A stretch of 64,000 bases of DNA. Origin: Chersky-840 sp050011815 (GTDB lineage Bacteria > Actinomycetota > Acidimicrobiia > Acidimicrobiales > UBA8190). The DNA lies in assembly GCA_050011815.1 (NCBI GenBank), contig JBEKIJ010000017.1:25344-89343 (forward strand). Direction: 5' to 3'. Below the pieces are notes generated by a model. It did not search any database and was not told the origin of the DNA. It saw only the letters and a program-made list of their open reading frames with translations. Below, piece after piece: positions 33,736 through 42,268 of this stretch. The position numbers and the translations under genes were made by a program. Numbering within the stretch: position 1 is the first letter of the stretch; each line of letters begins with the position of its first letter.

Positions 33736-34569
33736 TCAGCCCACCTCGCCCGACACGTACGCCCTCGTGCGGGGGTCGCTCGGCGAGTTGAAGATCTTCT
33801 CGGTGGGGCCGTACTCCACCAGCTCCCCGGTGGCCCGGTCCTCGCCCAACAAGAAGAAGGCGGTGTAGTCCGACACCCGGGTGGCCTGGAACATGTTGTG
33901 GGTGACCAGACCGATGGTGACGTCGGTGGCGAGGTGCGTGATGAGCTCCTCGATCTTGGCGGTGGCGATGGGGTCGAGCGACGAACAGGGCTCGTCCATG
34001 AGCAGCACCTCGGGCTCCACCGCCAGGGCGCGGGCGATGCAGAGCCGTTGCTGTTGACCACCTGACAACCGCACCGCCGGCGAATGGAGCCGGTCCTTCA
34101 CGAGGTCCCACAGCGCGGCGTGGTGCAGGGCGGCCTCGGCGGCTTCTCGGAGGACCGCCTTGGACCGCACGCCGTTGAGCCGGAGGCCGGCGACCACGTT
34201 GTCGAAGATGCTCATGGTGGGGAAGGGGTTGGGCCGCTGGAAGACCATGCCGACCCGACTCCGCACCAGCTCGGCCTGGGTGTCGCGGGCGTAGACGTCG
34301 AGGTCTCCCACCAGGACCTGGCCCGTCACGGTTCCCCCGGTGTCGTCGTGCAGCCGGTTGATGGCCCGGAGGATGGTGGTCTTGCCGCATCCCGAGGGTC
34401 CCACGAGGGCGGTGACCCGGTTGGGGAGGAGGTCGAGGGTGACGTCGCGCACGACCCGGTGCTTGCCGAACGAGACGTTGACGTCGCGCAGCGCCACGGC
34501 CGCGGTCGACCCCGACGACGGGCCCGGCTCCGGCGAGATGCCGGCGGTCGTGGTGATGTCGATGGTCAT
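33736..34569 (-). CDS. pstB: Phosphate ABC transporter ATP-binding protein PstB
   Basis: A 277-residue ATPase of the high-affinity phosphate importer. Walker A GPSGCGKTTILRAINRLHD, the PstB-typical FQRPNPFPTMSIFDNVVAGLRLNG, signature LSGGQQQRLCIARAL, Walker B VLLMDEPCSSLDPIATAKIEELI, and H-loop LVTHNMFQATRVSDYTAFFLLGE all fit. The order on the minus strand is pstS-pstC-pstA-pstB, with 88 bp between pstA and this gene. No phoU follows in the window, as the next gene is convergent. Confidence 0.97.
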   Translation of the reverse strand: MTIDITTTAGISPEPGPSSGSTAAVALRDVNVSFGKHRVVRDVTLDLLPNRVTALVGPSGCGKTTILRAINRLHDDTGGTVTGQVLVGDLDVYARDTQAELVRSRVGMVFQRPNPFPTMSIFDNVVAGLRLNGVRSKAVLREAAEAALHHAALWDLVKDRLHSPAVRLSGGQQQRLCIARALAVEPEVLLMDEPCSSLDPIATAKIEELITHLATDVTIGLVTHNMFQATRVSDYTAFFLLGEDRATGELVEYGPTEKIFNSPSDPRTRAYVSGEVG

Positions 34570-34657
34570 CTCCGTGCTCCGATGGGCCCGATCATCTTAG
34601 GCGGCCACCCCGGTGCGCCGGCGGGCCCGACGCCCCGGCTCTCCTTCGGGGGACCGG

Positions 34658-35593
34658 TCACCGGGCCTGGCGGTTCAACCGGGCCGACGCCACCCGGGCC
34701 ACGACGCTGAGCACGAGCACCAGGGTGAGGAGGACGAAGGCCGTCCCCCAGGCGATCTGCTGGGCGGCGGGATAGGCCTGGGTCCCGTCGCTGTAGATCG
34801 TGAGCGACAGGGCCCCCATGGGCTGCAGCGGGTTCGTGACGACGAGCGAGGCCCCGAGGACCGTGAAGAGCAGGGGGGCGGTCTCGCCCACGGCGCGAGC
34901 CACGGCCAGGAGGTTCCCGGTGACGAGCCCGGGGAGGGCGCCCCGCAGCACCACCGACCGCACCACCCGCGACCGCCGCACCCCGAGGGCCAACCCCGCC
35001 TCCCACAGGTCGCGCGGCACGGCCCGCATCGACGCCTCGCTGGCCCGGATCACGATGGGGAGCATGAGCACCGCCAGCGCGAAGCTCCCCGCCAAGCCCG
35101 AGAAGTGGCCGATGGGCGAGCCCGGCCCCACGAGCACGGCGTAGGCGAAGATGCCGAGGGCGATGGACGGCACCCCGGTCATGACGTCGGCGCCGAACCG
35201 CAGGGCCCCGGCCAGCCGACCCCGTCGCTCCACCAGGAACAGCGCCGCCATCGTGCCCACCGGCACGGCCATGGCCGCCCCCAACCCGACGATGATGACC
35301 GATCCCACGATGGCGCTCGAGATCCCCCCGCCGGGGATGCCGGGCGGGGTGGGGACGTGGGTGAGGAATGCCCACGACAAGGCGTGGACACCCCGACTGG
35401 TGGTGTAGGCGACGAGGGCGACGAGCGGGGCCAGCGACACGGCCACCGCCACCGTGCACGACACGATGGCGGTCCGTCCCATGATCCGCCGCCGCCGCAG
35501 GGAGCGTCGGGCCGACCGACGCACGAGCTCGCGCCGGGCGCCGATGGCGTCGGGAACCGAGCCGGGATCGACGGGGAAGACGGTCCCGCTCAT
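34658..35593 (-). CDS. pstA: Phosphate ABC transporter permease PstA
   Basis: A 311-residue permease with six membrane helices after a basic 40-residue N-terminus (RRSARRSLRRRRIMGRT). Typical PstA sequence: LSWAFLTHVPTPPGIPGGGISSAIVGSVIIVGLGAAMAVPVGTMAALFL, TGVPSIALGIFAYAVL, MRAVPRDLWEAGLALGVRRSRVVRSVVLRGALPGLVTGNLLAVARAVGETAPLLFT. The last is the EAA-loop that contacts PstB. The ATG at 35593 overlaps the pstC stop by 4 bp. Confidence 0.96.
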   Translation of the reverse strand: MSGTVFPVDPGSVPDAIGARRELVRRSARRSLRRRRIMGRTAIVSCTVAVAVSLAPLVALVAYTTSRGVHALSWAFLTHVPTPPGIPGGGISSAIVGSVIIVGLGAAMAVPVGTMAALFLVERRGRLAGALRFGADVMTGVPSIALGIFAYAVLVGPGSPIGHFSGLAGSFALAVLMLPIVIRASEASMRAVPRDLWEAGLALGVRRSRVVRSVVLRGALPGLVTGNLLAVARAVGETAPLLFTVLGASLVVTNPLQPMGALSLTIYSDGTQAYPAAQQIAWGTAFVLLTLVLVLSVVARVASARLNRQAR

Positions 35594-36588
35594 GGCGCGG
35601 CCCGCTGTGTTCGCAACCTCGACCGCAACAGGAGCTGCCCGCCGACGTTGACGAGCACCGTGATGCCGAGCAACACCACCACCAACCCGACGACAGAACT
35701 CCGGTCGAGCCCGGGATTGGCCTCCCCGAAGTTGTTGATGATGGCGGACCCGAGGGTGGCGCCCGGCGACAGCAGGGAGTGGGGGAGGGAGTAGTTGTTG
35801 CCGATGACCATGGCCACGGCGATGGTCTCCCCCAGGGCCCGGCCCATGGCCAGGATCACGGCCGCTTCGATCCCGGTGCGCGCCCCGGGCACCACCGCGG
35901 TCCGCACCACCTGCCACCGCGTGGCCCCCAGGGCCCGGGCCGCCTCCCGGTCCTCCCGGGCCACGCTGGTGAGGGCGCTGCGCGACAGCGCCACGATGGT
36001 GGGCAGGATCATGACGGCCAGGACCGTGCCGGCCAGCACCATGCTGGGCCCGTAGGCGGGGCCGTGGAAGAACCACTCCAGGAGCGGGACGGCCTTGAAG
36101 AAGGGCTCCACGTGGTGGGCGAAGACCGGCGACAGCACGAGCAGGCCCCACAGCCCCACCACGATGCTCGGGACCGCCGCGATGAGGTCGATGAGGACCG
36201 ACAACGGCGAGGACAGCCACTTGGGGGCGAGCTCGGAGAGGAACGCCGCGGTCCCCACCCCGATCGGCACGGCCACGATGATGGCCACCGCCGTGGTGAT
36301 CAGCGTGCCCACGATGAAGATCCCGGTGGGATAGATGTCCTTGGTGGCGTTGTAGGTCCCCGACCACAGAAAGCTCACCCCGGAGTGGCCGAAGGCCTGG
36401 CTGGCGGTGGCCAGGAGGCTGACCACGAGGCCGAGGACGATGGCGGCGAAGATGGTGGCGCCGCTCCACCGCAGCACGGCGTAGGCCCGGCCCCCGGGCC
36501 GGGCCCACCGTCGTTGCAGCGCCTCCCGCACACCCCCGATGGGGGTCAGCCTCGGAGGCGGGATCTCCTCGAGCAGCGTGGGACTCAT
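35590..36588 (-). CDS. pstC: Phosphate ABC transporter permease PstC
   Basis: A 332-residue permease, six helices. Marker segments are GVSFLWSGTYNATKDIYPTGIFIVGTLITTAVAIIVAVPIGVGTAAFLSELAP, AVPSIVVGLWGLLVLSP, SVAREDREAARALGATRWQVVRTAVVPGARTGIEAAVILAMGRALGETIAVAMVIGN. The EAA loop (RALGATRWQ) is intact. The N-terminal cytoplasmic tail is short. It is 49 bp after pstS and overlaps pstA, so the operon is continuous. Confidence 0.96.
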   Translation of the reverse strand: MSPTLLEEIPPPRLTPIGGVREALQRRWARPGGRAYAVLRWSGATIFAAIVLGLVVSLLATASQAFGHSGVSFLWSGTYNATKDIYPTGIFIVGTLITTAVAIIVAVPIGVGTAAFLSELAPKWLSSPLSVLIDLIAAVPSIVVGLWGLLVLSPVFAHHVEPFFKAVPLLEWFFHGPAYGPSMVLAGTVLAVMILPTIVALSRSALTSVAREDREAARALGATRWQVVRTAVVPGARTGIEAAVILAMGRALGETIAVAMVIGNNYSLPHSLLSPGATLGSAIINNFGEANPGLDRSSVVGLVVVLLGITVLVNVGGQLLLRSRLRTQRAAP

Positions 36589-36637
36589 ACGGTGGCGCGA
36601 CCCTAGGCGGTGTCGGCCCGAGGGGCAGCAGAAGGGG

Positions 36638-37984
36638 TCAGGAGAACAGGGGCTTGCCCGCCGAGTTCTCGAGCGTCAACAGCGTCGAGTGCGCCAGGGC
36701 CGCCACGTTGGCGGGCAGGGGCGAGTACCCCAGCGCCGCGGCCTGCTGTTGCCCGGTGGTGGTGACCCAGTCGAAGAGCTTGCCGAGCACCACCCCGAGG
36801 GTGGTGTTGGACTGCTTCTGGTAGATGAGCGTCCAGCTGAAGTTGGCGAGGGGGTAGGTCCCCGCCCCGGCGCCGTTCACGATGTTGAAGTTGGACGCGC
36901 TCAGGCCCGAGGACGCCGCGCCGGCCGCGGCGATGCTCGTCTGGCTGGGCTTCACGTAACTCCCCGCCGAGTTCTTGAGAGCGGCGTTGGTGAACCCCGC
37001 CTGCAGCGAGTAGGCGTACTCGACGTACCCGATGGCACCCGGGGTCTGCTGGATGAACCCGGCCACTCCGGTGTTGAGCTGCTCGCCCACGCCCACCTTG
37101 GGCAGTGGCCACTTGGTCGACGGCGTCGTCCCCGCCGCCGAGCCCGTCCACGCCGAGCCGCCCGTGTCGATGAGGTACTGGTCGAGGTCATACCCCGGCC
37201 CCGACGAGTCGGCCCGGTGCACGGGCACGATGGCCGTCGACGGGAGGTTCACCCCGGGATTGAGCGCGGCGATGGCCGAGTCGTTCCACGTCTTGATGGT
37301 GCCGAGGAAGATCCCCGCCAAGGTGGGCCCGTCGAGCTTCAGGCCGCCCGACACGCCCGGGAGGTTGTAGCTGAGGGCCACGCCGCCGAGGTCGACGGGG
37401 ACCTGGAGGATGTTCCCCCCCGTGCCCGAGGCCGGGGTGGGGATGGGGATCTCCGAGTCGCCGAAGTTCACCGTGTTCTGCTGGATGTCGGTGACCCCCA
37501 CGCTGCTGCCCGCCGGGGAGTAATTGACGCTCACGGCCTTGTCGGCCTGGCTGTAGTAGTAGAAGACGCGCGTGAAGAAGGGCTGGATCGAGTTCGCCCC
37601 CGCCCCGGAGAGCTTGAACGACGGCGACTGGGTGTCACACGTCGCGCTGAGCGCCCCCCCGGTCGTCGAGCACGCCGTGCTCGAGGCGGGCGGACTGGTC
37701 GGGGCCGTGTGCGCCGCCGGGACCGCCGTCGTCGCCGTCGTCGCCGCGGTGGTGGAGGTGGCGGCGCCGGCGGTGCTCGGCGCGGTGGTCGCCGTCGTGC
37801 TCGTGGAGGTCTCTGTCTTGGTCGCCTTCTTCTTGGCCGCGCTCGGCGTCGACGAGCCGCACGCCCCGGCCACCACCGCCACCGCCACCAACGAGACGAT
37901 CAGGGTCGACCCCCGGGGGACGCGGACGCCCCCCAGGTGATGACGACGGTCCTGGGCTCGACCTGAAACCGGGCCTCGGTGCAC
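36638..37984 (-). CDS. pstS: Phosphate-binding lipoprotein PstS
   Basis: A 448-residue phosphate-binding lipoprotein. The signal peptide ends in a lipobox VVAGAC (Cys42), followed by an unusually long Thr/Ala/Ser-rich linker of about 70 residues that would span the wall. The ligand-binding part has LSGAGANSIQPFFTRVFYYY, VNYSPAGSSVGVTDIQ, VNFGDSEIPIP, LSYNLPGV, IFLGTIKTWNDSAIAALNPGVNLPSTAIVPVHRADSSGPGYDLDQYL and TPGAIGYVEYAYS, matching PstS. The GTG at 37984 has a ggagagga Shine-Dalgarno and is preferred to the GTG at 38035. No obvious PHO-box-like direct repeats were seen upstream. Confidence 0.95.
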   Translation of the reverse strand: MHRGPVSGRAQDRRHHLGGVRVPRGSTLIVSLVAVAVVAGACGSSTPSAAKKKATKTETSTSTTATTAPSTAGAATSTTAATTATTAVPAAHTAPTSPPASSTACSTTGGALSATCDTQSPSFKLSGAGANSIQPFFTRVFYYYSQADKAVSVNYSPAGSSVGVTDIQQNTVNFGDSEIPIPTPASGTGGNILQVPVDLGGVALSYNLPGVSGGLKLDGPTLAGIFLGTIKTWNDSAIAALNPGVNLPSTAIVPVHRADSSGPGYDLDQYLIDTGGSAWTGSAAGTTPSTKWPLPKVGVGEQLNTGVAGFIQQTPGAIGYVEYAYSLQAGFTNAALKNSAGSYVKPSQTSIAAAGAASSGLSASNFNIVNGAGAGTYPLANFSWTLIYQKQSNTTLGVVLGKLFDWVTTTGQQQAAALGYSPLPANVAALAHSTLLTLENSAGKPLFS

Positions 37985-38058
37985 GGGCTCTCCTCTCCCT
38001 GGCGCGGACAGAACCGTGGAAAAGTCCCCCCGCACACCCCATCTAACTTAATACATTG

Positions 38059-38071
38059 ATTTCATAGAAAT
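38059..38071. promoter_or_regulatory. 13-bp palindrome in an AT-rich divergent promoter region (pstS / rrf2)
   Basis: The perfect palindrome ATTTC-ATA-GAAAT lies in a 50-bp AT-rich island (38041-38090), between the divergent pstS (start 37984) and Rrf2-family regulator (start 38186). Its symmetry and place fit an operator for a dimeric regulator, the adjacent Rrf2 protein being the simplest candidate. The AT-rich island probably also holds both promoters, but no consensus hexamers are convincing. Confidence 0.5.
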
Positions 38072-38185
38072 ACTAGATGTAATCGACCGGAGTCGTCCAG
38101 CCCGGGTGCCCCGGGCCGGGCCTCCCAGGCGTCGAACGGGGTGGGGTCTGGGCGTGGACCCCGCCGAGCAGGCAGAATCCGGTCC

Positions 38186-38641
38186 GTGCATATTCCGGCC
38201 AAGGTCGACTACGGGATGCGGGCCCTGCTGGCCCTGGCCGAGCGGGGGGAGCCGGCCACCGCCGAGTCCCTCGCCGACGCCCAGCGCCTCCCGGCCCGGT
38301 TTCTCGGCGCCATCCTCATCGAGCTGCGCCGGGCGGGCATCGTGTCGAGCCAGCGCGGTTCGGAGGGCGGCTACCGCCTGGCCCGGCCGGCCAAGGAGAT
38401 CAGCGTGGCCGACGTCATGCGGGCCCTCGACGGCCCCCTGGCCGAGGTGCGGGGGCTGCGCCCCGAGGCGGCCCACTACGACGGCGCCGCGGAGCACCTC
38501 CAAGACGTCTGGGTGGCGGTGCGGGCCAGCCTCCGCAACGTGCTCGAGCGGGTCAACCTCGAAGACGTGGTGGCCGGCCACCTGCCGCGCGCCGTGGCCA
38601 GGCTGACCGAGGACCCCGACGCCTGGGAACCCCGCCGCTGA
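38186..38641 (+). CDS. Rrf2-family transcriptional regulator
   Basis: A 151-residue Rrf2 regulator. The N-terminal winged helix begins VHIPAKVDYGMRALLALAERGEPATAESLADAQRLPARFLGAILIELRRAGIVSSQRGSEGGYRLARP, with the recognition helix and the GGYRLARP wing. The 60-residue dimerisation helix region follows. It contains no cysteine at all, so it cannot hold the Fe-S cluster of IscR/NsrR/RsrR types and must sense something else or act as a plain repressor (inference). The GTG at 38186 matches the family N-terminus. It is divergent from pstS. Confidence 0.92.
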   Translation: MHIPAKVDYGMRALLALAERGEPATAESLADAQRLPARFLGAILIELRRAGIVSSQRGSEGGYRLARPAKEISVADVMRALDGPLAEVRGLRPEAAHYDGAAEHLQDVWVAVRASLRNVLERVNLEDVVAGHLPRAVARLTEDPDAWEPRR

Positions 38642-38647
38642 GGGGGA

Positions 38648-39682
38648 TCAGGCCGACTTGGCCCGGGGGGCCGGGTCGAGGGCGTGGGGCCCGGTGCCCT
38701 CGCCCCAGGTGTCGTCGAGGAACTCGGCGATCTCGGCGGTGAGCCGGTCCGGCGCCACCCGCAGCTCGAAGATCGACCGGGCCTCGACGAGCCGGGCGTG
38801 CTGGAGCTGGCGGGTGAGGTGGTCGGCGTCGGTGAAGGGGTGGATGAAGTCGATGCGGTGCCCGATGACCAGCGCGGGCGCGGTGATGGCGTGGCGCGCT
38901 TCGTAGGTCGGGGTGATCGGCCCCACGAGCATCCCGTGGAGCACCGCGGCGATCTCTTCGGGCTCGGCCGTGATCATCGTGACCACGCTGTCGAGGGGGG
39001 CGACGGTGGTGCGCGGCAGTCGCCGGGCCAACGACGCCACCAGGCGGACCACCGGCGCGGCGTAGTGGACGCCGAGGAGCATGGGCAGGAACACCACCGC
39101 GGCCCCCGGGACGGCCCATTCGAGCACGGGCATCTCGATGAGGAGTCCCTGGACCCGCTCGGGGGCCTGCACCGCCACCTGCAGGCTCACGTTGGCCCCG
39201 AGCGACACCCCGCCCACGACGGCCTTGTCGATGCCGAGCTCGTCGAGGAGCGCCACCACGTAGCGCGCATAGGAGTCCATCCGATGCGCCGAGGCGTGCC
39301 GGGGTTTGTCCGACCCCCCGTGGCCGGGCAGGTCGAGGAGCACGACCTGGAAGCCCCGATCGGCGAGATCAGCGGCCAGGCGGCGGCTGAGCTGGTTGTC
39401 GAGGAGCAGGCCGTGGAGGAACACGAGGACCCGGGACCCCTCCCCGTGGCGCTCGTACTGCAGGCGCAGCCCCTCGACCTCGAAGGTGCCCTCCTCGAAG
39501 GGCCGCCGCTCGAAGAGCCTGGTCACAAAGCTGACCGGCGCCAGGGTCATGAGGCCCCCGGGCTCGCTCGGCGCCTCGGGCCCGGATCCGGGCTCGGCGA
39601 TCTCCCCGTCGTCCCCCGGGGACCGCCCGGGCCCGGACCGGGCAGAATTCGAAGTGCCGAGCCCGGCCCCCACCGACGCCAC
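38648..39682 (-). CDS. Alpha/beta hydrolase
   Basis: A hydrolase of up to 344 residues. The fold is clear: VLVFLHGLLLDNQLSRRLAADLADRGFQVVLLDLPGHGGSDKP (oxyanion-hole HG), nucleophile elbow GGVSLGANVSL (Ser), IGHRIDFIHPFTDADHL (acid plus neighbour) and a C-terminal extension. The expected catalytic His is not obvious at the usual end position; IHPF may supply it in sequence only. The start is uncertain: GTG at 39682 adds 44 Gly/Ser/Pro residues with no strong Shine-Dalgarno, and ATG at 39550 starts just before the fold. It ends 6 bp after the convergent rrf2 gene. Substrate unknown. Confidence 0.85.
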   Translation of the reverse strand: MASVGAGLGTSNSARSGPGRSPGDDGEIAEPGSGPEAPSEPGGLMTLAPVSFVTRLFERRPFEEGTFEVEGLRLQYERHGEGSRVLVFLHGLLLDNQLSRRLAADLADRGFQVVLLDLPGHGGSDKPRHASAHRMDSYARYVVALLDELGIDKAVVGGVSLGANVSLQVAVQAPERVQGLLIEMPVLEWAVPGAAVVFLPMLLGVHYAAPVVRLVASLARRLPRTTVAPLDSVVTMITAEPEEIAAVLHGMLVGPITPTYEARHAITAPALVIGHRIDFIHPFTDADHLTRQLQHARLVEARSIFELRVAPDRLTAEIAEFLDDTWGEGTGPHALDPAPRAKSA

Positions 39683-39745
39683 CCCGTCGACGATACCCGT
39701 GCGCCCCGACGCTCCGCACCCTTTGTCCTCAGGTGATCGTCCTCG

Positions 39746-40450
39746 CTAGGTGAGCCGGAGTTGGCGCGAGCAGCTCGGCCACTGGCCCCAGCCGCTGCGG
39801 GCCTGGAGCTCCTGGGCGGCCCGGTCCTGCACGGCGGGCGCGGCGGCCGAGGGCAGGCCGGTGAAGCCCAGTCCCCGCCACGTCGCCAAACTGAATTGGT
39901 AGGCGCCGTAGTAGCCGTTCCCGGTGTTGTCGGCGTAGTTCCCCCCCGACTCGCACCGCCGCAGGCTGGCCCAGACGCCGCCGGACGCGGCCGAGGTGGC
40001 GGGCGCCACCGGGGCGGTGACCACCTTGGGTGCGGGCGCCGGCTTGGGTGCGGGCGCCGCCTTGGGTGTGGGCGCCACCTTCGGCACGGGGACGACCGTC
40101 GGCGCCGGCGGGGGGGGAGTGTTGGCCGCGACCGTGGTCACCCACGACCACACCGCCTCCATGTACCGCGCCCGGGCCGGGTTCAACACGTCGGACCGCG
40201 ACACCTCGCCGGCCGGGATGGGGGCGTCGGGCGCCATTCGGGCGAGCGCCGACGACGTCGACGACGCCAGCTCGATGCGCGCACCGCCGAGGCGGCTCCC
40301 GGCGACCGGGCTGTTCTGGTTCTGCTGGTTGTTCTGGTTGTTCTGGTTGTGGTGCTGATGGTGATGAAGTTGAGGAGCACTCGGCTTGTGCAGAAAGCTC
40401 GTGCCGAGGAGCACGGCGATGACGACGCCAAAGAGTCGGTGATTCCGCAT
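39746..40450 (-). CDS. Secreted Rpf-like transglycosylase
   Basis: A 234-residue secreted protein. The N-terminal signal is MRNHRLFGVVIAVLLGTSFLHK, followed by a His/Gln/Asn-rich segment (HHHQHHNQNNQNN) and a Pro/Ala/Lys linker (PKVAPTPKAAPAPKPAPAPK). The C-terminal 75 residues match the resuscitation-promoting-factor/transglycosylase-like domain: WASLRRCESGGNYADNTGNGYYGAYQFSLATWRGLGF, with the catalytic Glu in CESGGNY. It should cleave peptidoglycan glycan strands and stimulate growth from dormancy. The ATG at 40450 has an aaggagg Shine-Dalgarno. A 600-bp non-coding stretch lies upstream. Confidence 0.9.
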   Translation of the reverse strand: MRNHRLFGVVIAVLLGTSFLHKPSAPQLHHHQHHNQNNQNNQQNQNSPVAGSRLGGARIELASSTSSALARMAPDAPIPAGEVSRSDVLNPARARYMEAVWSWVTTVAANTPPPPAPTVVPVPKVAPTPKAAPAPKPAPAPKVVTAPVAPATSAASGGVWASLRRCESGGNYADNTGNGYYGAYQFSLATWRGLGFTGLPSAAAPAVQDRAAQELQARSGWGQWPSCSRQLRLT

Positions 40451-41055
40451 CTTGTGCCTCCTTGAAGTTCACGGGATCCCCGTAGGGCTCCAGGTGGGCT
40501 TGGGAATGCGGGTGCCCGTCGTCTGGTGCATTCGTCTCGCGGAGCCGGCGCCGGGAAGGGCGGGCGGCCCTGGACTGACTGGCTGTCCATACGAGGTGCT
40601 GACGGAGCGACCCGGGGTTCTGGCGTTAGGCACTTCCTCCTCGGTGTGGGTGGCGACGGGTGGCGAGCATGGGTTGTGTGTGTGGGGGCGCTGACGGCGC
40701 GACGACCGGGGCCCCAGGCGCGCGGCGGCGCCAGGGGTGCACACGGTCCGGGGCGGTCCACATGAGCAGGGCCTCTGGGGCCCGGGCGACAGCCTCCGCT
40801 GCTGTCGCATGGACTCTGCCGATGGCTTGAGTGGTAACGAATGTAAGCGCTTGCGCGTCGGCGCACAAGCGTATCGGGGCCCGACGACCCCCCCGGAGGC
40901 CGCCCCGAGCCCCGTCCCCGTCACCCGAAAGGGTCGTTGACCAGCAGATCCGTGGCGGTGCGCACCGGCGGTGAGAATCTTGACGCCTGGTCAGATATCG
41001 GCCCGAAAACCCCCGGTCCGCGGCCCCTGGGAGCCCCGCCGGTAGCGTCGGACCC
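40451..41055. other. Non-coding stretch upstream of the Rpf-like gene
   Basis: About 600 bp without a convincing gene. Read toward the Rpf-like gene it contains several GC-rich inverted segments (CGCCTGGGGCCCCGG around 40715-40735) and an AT-richer patch at 40830-40850 (TTACATTCGTTACC on the minus strand) that may be a promoter. A long 5' leader is plausible, since rpf genes in Actinobacteria are often riboswitch-controlled, but I did not find the conserved ydaO/c-di-AMP segments. Confidence 0.4.
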
Positions 41056-41229
41056 ATGACCGCCCCCACCCCCAGCGCGCCGTCGAGACCCTCTGTGACC
41101 GACCCGGAGCACCGAGCCGACCTCTCGACGGCCTGCATGGCCTGTGGGGCCCCCATGCGACCCGAGCACGCCCACTACCGGTGCCCGAGTTGCGGGTGGC
41201 GCGACAGCTGCTGCGACGGGCCCTACTGA
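41056..41229 (+). CDS. 57-residue zinc-ribbon protein
   Basis: A small ORF with ATG at 41056 and stop at 41227-41229. The N-terminal 25 residues are Pro/Ser-rich, then come CMACGAPM, HAHYRCPSCGWRDSCC and the end DGPY. CxxC...CxxC with a CPSCGW knuckle is a typical zinc ribbon of the small CPxCG-type family; two extra cysteines follow. The spacing and preserved reading frame make coding likely. Its place between the Rpf-like leader and surE gives no functional clue. No Shine-Dalgarno is strong, so it may be leaderless. Confidence 0.6.
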   Translation: MTAPTPSAPSRPSVTDPEHRADLSTACMACGAPMRPEHAHYRCPSCGWRDSCCDGPY

Positions 41230-41270
41230 CGCCCCGGACTCCTCGGGGGTTCTCGGTCACGGCCCGCCTG

Positions 41271-42215
41271 TCAGGCCGACGCCGACTCCTCCCGGGGACC
41301 GCCGGCCCCGTCGAGCGCCCCGTCGTCGAGCGCCCCGTCGTCGGGGTCCTGTCCGGGCGTGACCCCGGAGAGGGCGTAGAGGGCCTCGAGCGCACCGTCG
41401 ACCACGTCGTCGGCCTCGGCACCGGCCTCTCGCACCCCTACCAGGGCCGTCAGCGATGCGTAGCCCCGGGCCAGGAGGCCGGCGTCGGTGTCGGGTTGCA
41501 CCCGCGTGCTGCTGCCGGGGGCGGTGAGGTCGAGGCGCAGGGTGCCGGTCTGTCCGGGGGGGAGGGCCACATGCGGAAGCGGGGAGCTGCCGTCGCCGGC
41601 CATGTGGACGGCGGACCGGATGGTGCCCCCCCGGCCCAGGCGCCCGTGGCGCAGGCCCCGCAGCTCGCCCAGGGCGACGGCGGGGACGTTGAGGTTGAGC
41701 GTCGTTCCCGCCGGGGCCTGCTCCAGGACGGGCACGAGCGCGGCCGCCATGGCCGCGGGCGTCTCCCACGGCACGGGGTCGTCGCCCCAGCGGATGGACA
41801 CGGCCAGGCACCGCAGCCCGAAGTGGGCGCCGGTCAGGGCCGCTCCCACCGTGCCCGAGTGCATGGCCGAGCGCCCGACGTTGATGCCGTGGTTGATCCC
41901 CGAGAGGACGATGTCGGGGCGGGGCCCGAAGCCGCCCACACAGGCCAGGATCACCGCCAGCGCCGGCGGCCCGTCGATGCCGTAGGTGGGCATGTCGCCG
42001 AGACCCTCGATGGCGTGGGCCTCGTAGTCCACGCCGTCTCGGGAGTGCACCGGCCCGACGGCGGCCCCGGACCCGCTGTAGTCGATCATGGGCGCCACGA
42101 CCACGACGTCATGTCCCGTGGTGGAGGCCATCCGGGCCAGCGCGGCGATACCCGGAGCACGTACGCCGTCGTCGTTGGTGACCAGTATCCGCACGAGATC
42201 CTCGCCGTCTACCAT
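41271..42215 (-). CDS. surE: 5'-nucleotidase SurE
   Basis: A 314-residue SurE nucleoside-monophosphate phosphatase. ILVTNDDGVRAPGIAALA contains the metal-binding Asp-Asp; VVVAPMIDYSGSGAAV (catalytic Ser region) and LSGINHGINVGRSAMHSGTVGAALTGAHFGLRCLAVS (Asn ligand) follow the family. The C-terminal 50 residues are an Ala/Asp/Gly-rich extension with a repeated DDGALDDGALDGAG, absent from standard SurE (about 250). The ATG at 42215 has a GGAG upstream; an upstream in-frame start is less likely. It is divergent from the epimerase-like gene. Confidence 0.92.
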   Translation of the reverse strand: MVDGEDLVRILVTNDDGVRAPGIAALARMASTTGHDVVVVAPMIDYSGSGAAVGPVHSRDGVDYEAHAIEGLGDMPTYGIDGPPALAVILACVGGFGPRPDIVLSGINHGINVGRSAMHSGTVGAALTGAHFGLRCLAVSIRWGDDPVPWETPAAMAAALVPVLEQAPAGTTLNLNVPAVALGELRGLRHGRLGRGGTIRSAVHMAGDGSSPLPHVALPPGQTGTLRLDLTAPGSSTRVQPDTDAGLLARGYASLTALVGVREAGAEADDVVDGALEALYALSGVTPGQDPDDGALDDGALDGAGGPREESASA

Positions 42216-42268
42216 ACGACTCCGCCCGCCCCCCGCCCGCCGCCGACGACCGGACACGAGCCACCCAC

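Noticed and set aside
37985..38185. PHO-box-like sites upstream of pstS
   Set aside because: No GTTCACC-type direct repeats are visible; only the palindrome remains.
40451..41055. c-di-AMP (ydaO) riboswitch upstream of the Rpf-like gene
   Set aside because: I looked for the conserved core segments of that riboswitch in the minus-strand leader and did not find them in order; only one short partial resemblance (CCGTCAGCACCTCG). A covariance-model search would decide.
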